Shown: piece after piece, positions 17,719 to 27,372 of the stretch
How the letters are laid out: every line of letters starts with the position of its first letter
Numbering within the stretch: the first letter of the stretch is position 1
NCBI GenBank assembly: GCA_003116975.1
Contig: BGKB01000087.1
Span: 124,001 to 188,000, forward strand
Source of the DNA: Aurantiochytrium sp. KH105
Lineage: Eukaryota > Sar > Bigyra > Thraustochytrida > Thraustochytriidae
DNA length: 64,000 nt
Reading direction: 5' to 3'
Made by a program: the position numbers and the translations under genes
The notes under the pieces: model-generated
What the model was told of the DNA's origin: nothing
The model's input: only the letters and a program-made list of their open reading frames with translations
The model's database searches: none

Positions 17719-19182
17719 ATGGAGGCCGAGTCCCAGCAACAACAGCAACAGATTGTCGCTGAGAAAGAGGAGAAAACGGACGAGGAAACCGAGGCGGAAT
17801 CCAAATGCGAGGGAGACTACGCGCTCCTCTGGGCCGATGTGGACACCTGCATCGCGCAGGCTAACGCTCGGGTGGCATCCCTCAAAGCGCTGGCTGGCAC
17901 CTTTTCGCAAGCTGCTCAGCTTGAAGAGCAGCATGCGCAGAGTCTCGGGCTCTACCGGAAAAAGAACCCTCTGACGCAGCAAAAGTCGAAGAACACTCAG
18001 CAACAAAAAGGAGCAACTTCTGCGCCAGAATCGACGTTAGAAAATGCGCTTGTATCCTTTGGCTGCGTCTTTGTCGACAACCTCATCAAGAGCCGCGTTG
18101 TCATGGCTCACGAATACGCCACCCTGGGCAAGAAGCTGGGCCCATTTCGCGCCGATCAGAAAAAGGCACAGAAACAGCTTGTCGCTGATAACACCCGCCT
18201 CGACAAGCAGCTTCAGGCGCAGCGCTACATTTTGCAGCGGTCGCGGAACAAATACTTTAAAGCGTGCCGGGAAGCAGAAAAGCTCATTGAGCAACGCGAC
18301 CGCACAGACTTGCAACGGAGCCCAGCGGAGATTCTCAAGTTGCAAACCAAGGCAGCCGAGCAGATCGATGCCTGCTTTCAAGCCGAGCGCATGCACAAAC
18401 AGGTCGTGCACGAGACGCGACGCGCTCAGGAACGGCATCGCGCTGCAAAGGAGAAACTCGCCAAAGAGTTCCAGGCCCTTGAGCGAATTCGAGCATTACG
18501 CATCCGCTCCACCCTCGCACGCGTCGCCCAAGTGCACATTGAACAAGCCGAGTACATGCGCAGTTTGCTCGGCGACCTGGACAAGACGGCCGGTCAAATC
18601 GAGGCGGATCGCGATCTTGCAGGCTTTGTCGAGGCCTTGACTGGCGGAGTGGCGCCCGACATTCAATTCGAAGATTTCGTTCGCTTCGAGAGCGACAAGC
18701 TCGACAAAAGTGTGCGCGAACGGCGCGGGTCTACAGGGGGCTCTATGGTCGCGCTCGGCGTCATTCCTTCGAGGTCCTCGCTGCCTCCCGCGGGGGTAAA
18801 GCCTGCGCCAGCCTCTGCGGATACAAGAAGCCCAGGAGCGACGACTAACTTGCCGGAGGCTGATCATTCCGAGCTCCGAGATCCTAGTGAAAGCGATTTG
18901 GCGAGCCAGAGAGCTGACGTCCAGAATGAGATTGAGAACGAGGCAGTCGAACAGGCTCAGCCGGAAGGCGAACTCGTACAAGCCAGCTTTGCATTCGAGC
19001 CCATGCAGGATGACATGATTGCACTTGCAGCCGGTGACATTGTTCGTGTCATTCAAAAGGACCCATGCGGCTGGTGGACGGGCGAACGGGTCAATGACGG
19101 AGCTTGTGGACTTTTCCCCAGCAATTATGTGACATCTGTAGAGAATTGTGAGCTGGATTCGACGCTTCCCTCCGCTGCATAA
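17719..19182 (+). CDS. F-BAR and SH3 domain protein (PACSIN/Cdc15-like)
   Basis: 487 residues, single exon. A Gln/Glu-rich N terminus is followed by an F-BAR-type helical bundle (about 35-310): a first helix with LWADVDTCIAQANARVASL, a second containing LVSFGCVFVDNLIKSRVVMAHEYATLGKKL, then a long Lys/Arg/Gln-rich coiled coil (RNKYFKACREAEKLIEQRD) typical of F-BAR helices. After a Ser/Pro-rich linker, residues about 417-473 form an SH3 domain with the expected ALYDY-region variant ASFAFEP, DIVRVIQKDPCGWWTGE and GLFPSNYV. Such proteins bend membranes and recruit actin-nucleation or dynamin partners through the SH3. An AATAAA-like signal follows the stop (about 19202). Confidence 0.9.
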   Translation: MEAESQQQQQQIVAEKEEKTDEETEAESKCEGDYALLWADVDTCIAQANARVASLKALAGTFSQAAQLEEQHAQSLGLYRKKNPLTQQKSKNTQQQKGATSAPESTLENALVSFGCVFVDNLIKSRVVMAHEYATLGKKLGPFRADQKKAQKQLVADNTRLDKQLQAQRYILQRSRNKYFKACREAEKLIEQRDRTDLQRSPAEILKLQTKAAEQIDACFQAERMHKQVVHETRRAQERHRAAKEKLAKEFQALERIRALRIRSTLARVAQVHIEQAEYMRSLLGDLDKTAGQIEADRDLAGFVEALTGGVAPDIQFEDFVRFESDKLDKSVRERRGSTGGSMVALGVIPSRSSLPPAGVKPAPASADTRSPGATTNLPEADHSELRDPSESDLASQRADVQNEIENEAVEQAQPEGELVQASFAFEPMQDDMIALAAGDIVRVIQKDPCGWWTGERVNDGACGLFPSNYVTSVENCELDSTLPSAA

Positions 19183-19393
19183 GAGAGAAAGAGTAAGCAA
19201 TGTAAATAAACACGAGACCGCATGATTTCACGCTCGATCAACACACGATCCACGCACAAGTAACAGCTTGCTTAACTTTATTTTTGGAAGGGAACCCTGC
19301 TGCGTGGACGAGCACGGTAGAGAGACCAACCGCGCCGGCCACGCAGAACGGTGACCCGACCTACACATTGCGAACGCAGCGACAGAGGTAAAA

Positions 19394-20392
19394 TCAGCTA
19401 TAAAGTTGGTTCTTGTAAAGTTCTGGGTTTGTCAAAGGGCCAAGCCCCATGACAAAGATGAAAATCCCAGATATGTAGCCAAAAATGATGAATGCGGCGT
19501 GCTCATGATTCGGATGAGTCTTGTCGAGGAAGCCAAGCGGCGGAAGACCAAGAAGGTTGCACCAGCTGTGAATGAGGAAGACGCTGATCAAATGTCCAGT
19601 TCGCAAGAAAAAGAACATTTCAAGCGCGCCGAAAAGCGTCGTGTATGTCATTTGCACAAGAGATATGATGATGGCCCGTTTCACCGGCATGCCTTCCTTA
19701 ATCATCCCATGGCAGTGATGTAAGTGCGCGACGCCAAAAAAAAGAGGGGCGATGGCGATGATAAAAGAGTGTCGCCAGTTTGCCGCCTTGAGCAGCGCGC
19801 CCATACAGCACCGAAAAACAAGTTCCTCCGCAAATGGCGCAGCGATGAGGTTACGAATCTGTACCACTGGGTTTTCTGGGCAGTTAGGGAAGAATTGGTC
19901 AAACGTAAACTTTTCGATTCGTTCCGTAAGCCTGGCACGATGAAAGATCAGGTACATGTCAACGAGCGGGCCCGTAAAGAGCACAATGACGAGGGACACG
20001 GGAAGAATTGTTGCGTTTACGAGGCCGGCCGTGCGCACGCCAATCCAGTGAAATAAACTTGGGCCTGTGCTACTGTAGTCGCCGTCCTCCACAGAGACTT
20101 TCCAGAAAAGTAGGGCGAGTGGGGAGAGGATGCACGTGATTGCCGTTGAGCGGAACCTCCACTTGATTTGCACTTCGTCATCGTGGCCACGGTGCCGCAC
20201 AGAGGCAGGCGCCAGGTAAAGACTATGCGTGTTGTTGCCATTCCCGTCCCGTTAGCCATCCCATCGCCCTCCGCCGCTCTGGCTCTGCTTGCGCCGGCGT
20301 AGCTGCGCCTGGCCAACCTACCTGCCCACGAAGATGGTCGCGAGACTTGCGCAGCCGAGAAGTGCCCCGGCGGAGCTCGCCTCGAGCCACAT
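19394..20392 (-). CDS. RCE1: CAAX prenyl endopeptidase RCE1, two exons
   Basis: Exon 1 is 20322-20392 (MWLEASSAGALLG...), intron 20223-20321 (99 bp), exon 2 19394-20222; together 299 residues, the usual RCE1 length. The splice is phase 2: GGC AG|GTAGGT ... CATAG|T CTT TAC restores VGSLYL, which fits the family's N-terminal segment. The intron has a CTAAC branch-like site. Exon 2 alone lacks an ATG, which is what forces the splice. Catalytic CPBP motifs are present: EE in APFAEELVFRCC, FFGVAHLHH, and HSWCNLLGLP. It is a multi-pass ER membrane protein that removes the -AAX tripeptide from prenylated Ras/Rho-type proteins. A RhoGAP gene lies next upstream. Confidence 0.92.
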
Positions 20393-20957
20393 GCTGCTCT
20401 TGGCGTCAAGAACCGACGGCGCTCCCCGCTCCTCGTCCCTCCGTCCGCTTCTACTTTTCCACTCCGCGACAAGTGCGCCCCGTCGCCACACCGCCTCGCC
20501 ACCGGCCGTGTAAGAAGCGAGAGCTTCGGATTTGGCGATGACCAGGTCATGAAGTCATCAATGTATACCGATGTTTTCTATACATAGAAGTCGAGACGGA
20601 CTCGGCCCGGCCAGACGAAAGCTTTTCATATCTGCGAAGACATTGTGCGTCATCTCGATCATAGGATGCTTGCTGACTCGAAGCTTTTCAGCCAGCCAGG
20701 TCATTACCAATCTATTGCAAAAAGCGTCTGTCTTCGATCGATTTGTCGAGCTTGAATTACCTTGCTTCTTCGCTGCCACTAGTACCAGGCCATGGAAACA
20801 TTCGTGCTTGCTCTCGACCGATGTTACGGGCAGAAGAAAGCGCACGACGCAAAAGAGCAACCAGTTGCAGTCGGCAAAATGTTTGTTCGTTCGGTTTAAA
20901 AAAAAAAGGCCTTTTTGTTGTGTAGGCTATTGGGTTCCCTCTTCTATGTCATTCCAC
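20393..20957. other. Intergenic: RCE1 promoter and RhoGAP 3' flank
   Basis: 565 bp between two minus-strand genes. It holds an A-run near 20900 and no gene. Confidence 0.6.
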
Positions 20958-22127
20958 TCAAGCAACCATTGCGGAGGAGATGCGGTTCATGAGATATGGA
21001 TCAGGATGGGGCAACGCTTCGGCATTCTCGATGAGAACCTTTGTGGCTGCGATGGCGATCGGCATGTCGCGCAAAACTGTCTCTGGAGGCACATTGTCCG
21101 GAGTATGCATGAGCGTTGGCGCAAAGACTACGGCCAAGGCCTGCGTGGTCATCTTATTCTCCGCGGCCAACTCACTGACAATGTACAAGAGATTGAGAAC
21201 CATAGACAAACACTGGCACTGCCGCAAAGGTAGCGTGAGAGCCACTTCGCAGATGACACGGGCGCGGCGGGCCACCTGCGGGTCGTCCACGTGTGTTTGC
21301 GACGAGGCAAAGCTGCCCTCCGTCGTGACGTTGCTCAATCCGCCCACCGAGGTGATGCTAGAGCCCGTGTCTGAACGCAAATGCCGCGCAAAGAATGAAG
21401 TTCGTTTTGTGGCGAGATTATTCGCATGTCCGGGGCCGTTTGCGCTGGCGCCAAAGGCACTCGGTCCGGACGGCTTGAAGCCCCCGTCTTCAAATTTGCG
21501 CATGGCACGAAGGAACTTTTTGTAAACGTGAAACGGTACAAGAGGCTCGGGCAGGTTGCGAATACTGGTCTTGAGGAGTGTGGCAACATCGTGTACGGAG
21601 ACACTTGGATTTTCCTCGAGCAATCCTTTTTGGCCACGAGCGTACGCCTCAGCGAGTGCTTTGACGCGGCTATTTTCTCCGGGAATACGAAAGATTCCTT
21701 GGGTTTGCAAGCCGTGCGCTTTGAGATAGAGCACGCACTCGCAGATTACGGGCGGCATAAAGATGCTCACGTTCGCGGCGTCATCGGCGGGATCGATCCC
21801 AGAGAGATTGTCGCAGCTTCTGCTGCCATGGACCGCGTCAGCAAGACTTGGAAGTCGAGTCGCTCGCAAGCTCCATCTCTTGTTGGGCTTGTTTGCCACG
21901 ACTTGCGTATTATTGTCCGCAAGGTCTTCATCCTGGAGCATGTCATCGTCGGAGCTCTCGTCAAGACCAGTATTCGCACGCTTCGGATCGGTGCTGGTCG
22001 CGCCCCAGAAGTGCAGACGATGGCCAAAAATTGCGGACGCTTTGCGCTTGGGCATGTTTCCGCTTTCGCGCCGGACATCGGCGCCGACACCTGTGCTGCC
22101 CCGAACAATGTCGAGTGGATCCGACAT
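20958..22127 (-). CDS. RhoGAP-domain protein
   Basis: 389 residues from ATG (22125-22127). A disordered, charged N-terminal ~110 residues precedes a RhoGAP domain (about 122-375): CVLYLKAHGLQTQGIFRIPG with the arginine finger at R147, SVSVHDVATLLKTSIRNLPEPLVPF, and the late block QCQCLSMVLNLLYIVSE and MTTQALAVVFAPTLMHTPD. A roughly 70-residue Ser/Gly/Asn-rich insertion (about 213-285) interrupts the domain between PLVPFHVYKKFL and the C-terminal helices; there are no splice signals, so it seems encoded. The protein would stimulate GTP hydrolysis by Rho/Rac-type GTPases. Confidence 0.93.
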   Translation of the reverse strand: MSDPLDIVRGSTGVGADVRRESGNMPKRKASAIFGHRLHFWGATSTDPKRANTGLDESSDDDMLQDEDLADNNTQVVANKPNKRWSLRATRLPSLADAVHGSRSCDNLSGIDPADDAANVSIFMPPVICECVLYLKAHGLQTQGIFRIPGENSRVKALAEAYARGQKGLLEENPSVSVHDVATLLKTSIRNLPEPLVPFHVYKKFLRAMRKFEDGGFKPSGPSAFGASANGPGHANNLATKRTSFFARHLRSDTGSSITSVGGLSNVTTEGSFASSQTHVDDPQVARRARVICEVALTLPLRQCQCLSMVLNLLYIVSELAAENKMTTQALAVVFAPTLMHTPDNVPPETVLRDMPIAIAATKVLIENAEALPHPDPYLMNRISSAMVA

Positions 22128-23329
22128 GAGACGAGATCAGAGGCTTGCTCGCGTTCGTTGTCTTGGGTGCTTGATTTTCCAGCAGCGCACAAGGTCTACG
22201 TTTTGACGAGCTAAAAAGAAGAATTGCAGCAGTAGCACCACCGCCACCAGCACCACTAGCAGCTAGCGCCGCCTTGCGAGTGCGCTTTGCTTGCTAGCCT
22301 TGCGGGCGTGAGCGAGGCTTGAGCTTCTGCTTGGACAGGTCGGGGCGCGGACGCGAACGTGGGACCTCGGGGCCTTTTCATGTCCGGGGAACAGACCATC
22401 TCCCACGCTCTCACGCTAAGCAGCGTATCACCGACGCTTTTTCGGACGGCGCGGCACGGTACTTGGTCGAACATGCGCCCCCGAGAAGCCCGGGTTCACG
22501 CGTGTGTCCCGAGACATTTGCAGGCGCCTGCAGCTAGACCAATCGCCCGGATCCCCCGCAGCCACGCACTGTGGGGAGGTGGTCAAGATGCTTTCGTCCG
22601 CCCGGCCCGCTAATAAGAAGTTCACCTTGACGAGCATTCACTATCAAGGCGAAGAACGAGCAATGTTGAATGTCCCAAGGTGACTTGCTTTGTCGTGGGC
22701 TGCCACTCAGGCAATTTACTTTGATTCGTTTGTTCGTGACAAAATTCTCGGTTGGCTGTGCCGAGACAGATGGAAAGCATGCGCGATGAGGCAGTAGATT
22801 GAGACGAGACGAACACGTGAGAAAAGACCAAAGTGATCGAGAAGGACAATAGTGATTGGGAGGTGCCTGCGTTTCGGTTTTCGCATTCGTTTGCCTCCTC
22901 TTCATTACGAAACTTATGCTCAAAATTGATTGTATGTTTTTGGAGCAAGGGCCTTCGCTAAAACAGATCAACGTATGCAACGTTGTCTTGCGGAAGCCCA
23001 CGAGGTCTTTCCTGAGCATGACCTGAACTGAACACTTGGGAAATTTGCGAAAAAGGAACGTATATGTTTTTATTAGTCTGCAATATTTGTGAAAAACTAC
23101 ATAGGATGGCAATGTTTGATTGGAATGATGCCCAAGAAGCGAGATTCGCGAGATTGCTTCAGATTGCTTGCGGTCACAATCTTTCAACGCCTTTTTTCTC
23201 GCGCTTCTCACTAAATGTTTTAGGCCAGAGACATCCGACGCCGATGATGCGGCGAGAGAGTGTAAACGACACGGCCTCCCCCGCGAAGAATTGACCGCGC
23301 CGCACCGCAACTTCAAAGCAAGCCGAATC
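22128..23329. other. Intergenic between RhoGAP and the five-repeat gene
   Basis: 1.2 kb. Near 22230-22270 are ACC/CAG-type triplets upstream of the RhoGAP start. The rest is 3' flank of the neighbouring gene with no protein-like frame. Confidence 0.55.
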
Positions 23330-24544
23330 TTAGGCCCCCGCGTGACGGTCGATAGATCTGCGCAGGAAGGAAACAACCCCCTCGCGAATACTTTGTGGCG
23401 GAGCGGGAAGCTCTGCTCGAAGAAGGGCGGCCTGCTCTTCCTCATCGGCTTCAGCATATGGGTCTGCTTGCGCGGAGAGGGAGGCGCCGTAGTCGGCCAA
23501 AAGACGCTTGTTGAGCGCGGCGCGGCCGTGTTCGGCAGCATATTCGATGAGCTCGTCCATGATTCCTTTGCGTCGCTGTTTTTTGTTTGTCGGGTCATGG
23601 ATGCCAAAGAAGCGAAAGAGTTCGACGCGAAGATGCGCCGGATCAATTTCCTGTGAATCGAGATCGTATCCAAAGTCGAGGCGGAGCTGCTCGTTGAGCG
23701 CTTCATAATTGTGCATGCCCCACTCGACCATGGAGGAGATTTTTTCGTCGATGAGTCTCGAGGGATCGTGCTTCTCAAAGAAGCGCACGAGCCGTGTGCG
23801 GAGGTTGAAAGCCCGCTCCTCCGAGGTGGCGCCCTCGACCATGCGCACGTCTGCGAGACCGTGTCCGAACTTGCGCTGGAGTACGGCGTCGATGGCTTCC
23901 CGGCCCTGCTGTACGCCCATGAGCACGTAGCGCTGGATCTCGGCGTGGGGCGTCTCGGGGTCGAACTTGCCAAAGAAGGAGCGGATCTCGTCGCTGAGGT
24001 TGTTGGTGATGTTGTTGGTGAGGATATGCTTCCAACGAGCTTTCCAGCCGCCGGCCTTTTTGATGGAGCTGAGCGGGACGCCGTACTTGTCGACGAGTTT
24101 GGCGTTGAGTGCAAAGACGCCCTCTTTGCGTGTCCAGCGAAAGATTTTGGCGATTTCCTCTGGCGTCTTACCCTTGTCGTGAATGGCGTAGAACTCCCTG
24201 ATGTCCGCGAAAATCTGTGCCCAGCCTGCGTCGGTGGCGTCGACGCTGTCGAGTTCGACGCCGTACTTTTCCCGGATGAAGCGGTTGAGTGCCTCCTCGC
24301 CGTACTTGCGCGTCCACCGAAGCAGCTCATTCACCTTGGTCTCATCCTCGAGCTTGTGCGGCGCGTACACCGAGTAGAAGTCGACGAGTTTGTCGCGCAG
24401 AGACTCGAGCCCCCTCCTCGAGAGCCTGTTCCCGCCGCCGGTCACCGCGCCGGTCACCGCGCCGGTCACCGTGACGGCCCCTGCGACCGCGCCCGAGGCT
24501 GCGCCCGAGGCGGCGGCGAACACGGCCCGAGCCCGCTCGGCCAT
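23330..24544 (-). CDS. Five-fold ~50-residue helical repeat protein, function unknown
   Basis: 404 residues from the ATG at 24542-24544 (MAERARAVFAAAS); the frame is open 29 codons further but without an ATG. An Ala/Gly/Val N terminus (GAVTVTGAVTGAVTGGG, encoded by 12-bp DNA repeats) precedes five copies of a repeat at about 49-98, 112-158, 184-231, 249-294 and 305-355. Consensus: L..[KE]L..FY..HDP.K....I..[IL]..W....G..ALN..L...YG..L. Examples are FYSVYAPHKLEDE...WTRKYGEEALNRFIREKYGVEL and FFGIHDPTNK...AAEHGRAALNKRLLADYG. Similar FY...P.K / L...KYG repeats occur, from memory, in protist cytoskeletal proteins; I cannot name a domain family. Confidence 0.85.
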   Translation of the reverse strand: MAERARAVFAAASGAASGAVAGAVTVTGAVTGAVTGGGNRLSRRGLESLRDKLVDFYSVYAPHKLEDETKVNELLRWTRKYGEEALNRFIREKYGVELDSVDATDAGWAQIFADIREFYAIHDKGKTPEEIAKIFRWTRKEGVFALNAKLVDKYGVPLSSIKKAGGWKARWKHILTNNITNNLSDEIRSFFGKFDPETPHAEIQRYVLMGVQQGREAIDAVLQRKFGHGLADVRMVEGATSEERAFNLRTRLVRFFEKHDPSRLIDEKISSMVEWGMHNYEALNEQLRLDFGYDLDSQEIDPAHLRVELFRFFGIHDPTNKKQRRKGIMDELIEYAAEHGRAALNKRLLADYGASLSAQADPYAEADEEEQAALLRAELPAPPQSIREGVVSFLRRSIDRHAGA

Positions 24545-25128
24545 GGTCTCGCGGTCGCTGGCGGGGTCCTCGAGGTTGCGGTTCTGCGCCTCCACTCCGA
24601 TCGCCGGACGAGTCGAGCGCCGGCCCGGCAAGGCGACCGAATCCGGCGAGGCGACCCCGGCTCGTCGCGCGCTGGCGCGATACGCGGCTGCGCCTGGACA
24701 CCGGCGTGCGCGGCGCCTCCCGCGGCTCTCGAGGCGCCTGGAGCGGCCAGGATGAGCGATTGATGGTCTGTTTGATGGCAGCTCGCAAACCTAAACCGCG
24801 CGGCGCGTGCCGCTCCCGCCGCTCGACGCCGGCCGCGCCTGGCGGCTTTCCGCTGGCCGCGCCTCGAGCTCGAGCTCGAGCGTGCGAGCTCGGGCGTGAG
24901 AGCTCGAGCTGGTCTCGCGCAGAGCGGAGTCTCCTGCCGCGACGCGGCCAAGGGTGGGCGAGTTGGGACGCGGGTGGGACGCGTGCGTGCGTGCATACCT
25001 GAGAGACTCTTCGGGCTAGTTGACCCGTCGCGGTTTTCGCTTGGACCTGCTCACTCGGACTGGCACTCGAGCCGCGTCCGCGGGCTGCAAAAGCGCAGGG
25101 CAGAGACCTGAAGACCAGATTCGCTACC

Positions 25129-25169
<41 letters not shown>

Positions 25170-25954
25170 GACTGCTGTCGCTGTCGTGACCTGGGTGTGC
25201 GCAGAGGCGGGCGAGCGGTTGTCGTGGCGTGTGCCAAGCAGAGTAGATTGTTGACGATCGCTGATTATGTATGCTCGCTCGCTGCCGCTCACTTGGCCTT
25301 GCTGCCACGAAAAGCGCAACAGGCGAGGCTCGTGCTTGCTTGCCTGCCTGCCTGCCTGCCTGCTAGCCTGCCTGCCTGCTAGCCTGCCTGCCTGACTGCT
25401 CGCCGCCGCGCTCGCACGATGAACGCTGCCGCGCTTGAGGTCGCCCTTACCTCCTCGCGCGTCGCTGCCCTCCCCCCCTCCCCACCCCCGTTCCTGCGCG
25501 TACGCGGCTGCAAAAGACCGGGAAGTGCCGCGGGGCGGGGGTTACAGAAAGTGCAGCGGGGCCAAGCAGGCGCTCCGGGGCTTCGAGCAGGGCACGCCTG
25601 CAACGCGGCGCAAGAATTGCACGCGGAGGCCGAACCGGGCGCGCATCGATCGCGGCGCATGCGCGCGGCGCGAGCGCGGCAATCAATCCCCGCTCCGGAC
25701 CGCCCCGCCGCGACGCCCGACGAGCTTGCCGCGACGCGAGCTTGCCGCGACGCGAGCGACGCGCCGCGCGCCGGCGACTCTCTCGCCGCGCTCGCGAAGC
25801 GCAAGGACCGGCCGGCTGCGGCGCGGCCCCAAAAGCTGCGCTAGCTGCACGGCGACGCCGAGCCGGAGCTCGAACCCGACCTGGAGCGCGACCTCTTCGG
25901 CGGCGGGAAGGTGGGCGGGAAGAGAGACGGGCGAGGCGAGCTTGCGGGGTGAAG
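24545..25954. promoter_or_regulatory. Divergent promoter region rich in short tandem repeats
   Basis: 1.4 kb between head-to-head genes. It includes GAGCTC hexamers (about 24860-24915), a CTG triplet run (25132-25170), and CCTG tetramers (25340-25397). No gene identified. Confidence 0.5.
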
Positions 25955-26635
25955 ATGGCGGAGAAGAAACGCGACGCACCCTCGCAGCTGGGCGGCGAGG
26001 AGGATCGCGTCGCGAAGCGGCAAAAGCTGGCGGAGCAGTTGGAGTCCTTTAACAAGACGGTCGCGCTCAACGTGCCGGTGTCGACGATCCTGCCGCTGAG
26101 CGGGCTGGCGGAGCAGGAGATTGATGGCCTTACGGAGGTCCTCAAGGGCCTTGTCCTTCTCGCCGAGACGCTCGCGAGCGAGGGCCGACGCGAAGACATC
26201 CAGCGCGCGCTCCTGGACGTTGCAGAGTTCCTGGTGGTGGCCAAGGACAAGCTTTGCACGCAGGACGAGGGCAAGCTGCCCCCGCTGCGAAAGCTGGTGA
26301 GCCACTATGAGTCTCTGGTGGAGAAGGCCAAGTCAAAAATTGACTATCGGGCGCTTTCAATATTTATGGAGAATAAAATTGGAGAGACCAGCGTGGACAA
26401 GAATGGCCCGATTTGCTCTGAGTTTAATCGCATCAAGTCCCGGCTTAATCGGTGTACGAACATGACGTGGGATGAGCGCGAGAAGATGATTGACGATCTT
26501 CTTCGATCCGTCAAGGATAAGCGACGTGGCTTTCTTGTAGAGGGGCGCGACTCCATTCGCGGATACCGTGACATGTCAGACCGCGAGCTGCAGGGATGGT
26601 TCACTCTGGCCACGGAGCTTGCCGGGGACGACTGA
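25955..26635 (+). CDS. Uncharacterised 226-residue protein
   Basis: ATG in GAAGATGGCGG context (MAEKKRDAPSQLGG); the upstream extension is Arg-rich translation of GC repeats and is rejected. The protein appears soluble and largely helical: residues ~30-110 are Leu/Ala-rich helices (LPLSGLAEQEIDGLTEVLKG, DIQRALLDVAEFLVVAKDK). The C-terminal half contains DYRALSIFMENKIGE, CSEFNRIKSRLNRCTNMTW and RDMSDRELQGWFTLATELAG. The start region has a bipartite-like basic stretch (RVAKRQK). I do not recognise a family. Codon use matches neighbouring real genes, which supports coding status. Confidence 0.75.
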   Translation: MAEKKRDAPSQLGGEEDRVAKRQKLAEQLESFNKTVALNVPVSTILPLSGLAEQEIDGLTEVLKGLVLLAETLASEGRREDIQRALLDVAEFLVVAKDKLCTQDEGKLPPLRKLVSHYESLVEKAKSKIDYRALSIFMENKIGETSVDKNGPICSEFNRIKSRLNRCTNMTWDEREKMIDDLLRSVKDKRRGFLVEGRDSIRGYRDMSDRELQGWFTLATELAGDD

Positions 26636-27372
26636 ACAGTGGTTGCCGCTGCGTACGGTTTTCGTCTCTACTCTACCTGTGTCTCTTTTCCTTGCTTTTG
26701 ACGACTGGAAGTACATTGACTTTAAAAAAAATGGGCCTTCCATAGGAAGGTTCGCTGCCCTGGAAAAGATGTGCGTGCAACTGGATAGTAGAAAACAATA
26801 CAAAAGTAGATACTTTGTCTCGTCGATTCGATTTGGATGCAGAAGAAAAGAAAAGGAATTGAGTAGAAGAAGGGAAATGATTTTGGGGAAACTTGTCACG
26901 TGCAAAACTGAAGTGAGCTATGGTAGTTCTTGCTAACAGAGACAGTGACCGCTGGAAGGCCTGCGGTTCGTTGATTGCGAGTGAAAGAAAGTCTTACATG
27001 ATGTTGATGCTTTTTGCTTCCACAAATGAAAGGGAAACGAGGAAGAAAAGCGAGGGAGATTCCTAAACATGAGTCATGGAAGAAAAAAAAAAAATGTGTT
27101 GTGTACGACTTCGACGACGGCTTACATGATCGAAGAGAGGAAAAATCAACGATGTCATTCATCTTTATTTGTTATTTTTGCAACAAGATACTATCCTCCT
27201 GCCGTTGTCGTCATCATCATCATCATCATCAAACGGGAAATATAGATAGAAAGGGGTAAAATCATAAAGCTTTAAGGGACAGATCACGAGAGTCGGCGCA
27301 CTGTCGAAGAGAAGAAGTTACAAAGATACAGCACCACCGACCATTTTCAAAGAGGAAAAGGGCACAACGGAT
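26636..27372. other. Intergenic between convergent genes
   Basis: 737 bp, relatively AT-rich (poly-A/poly-T runs, ATC triplets near 27211-27231). It fits two 3' UTRs; no gene seen. Confidence 0.6.

Noticed and set aside
22534-24330. Long minus-strand open frame across the five-repeat gene and its 3' flank
   Set aside because: It overlaps the repeat gene in another frame, is Ser/Arg-rich nonsense, and shows no domain.
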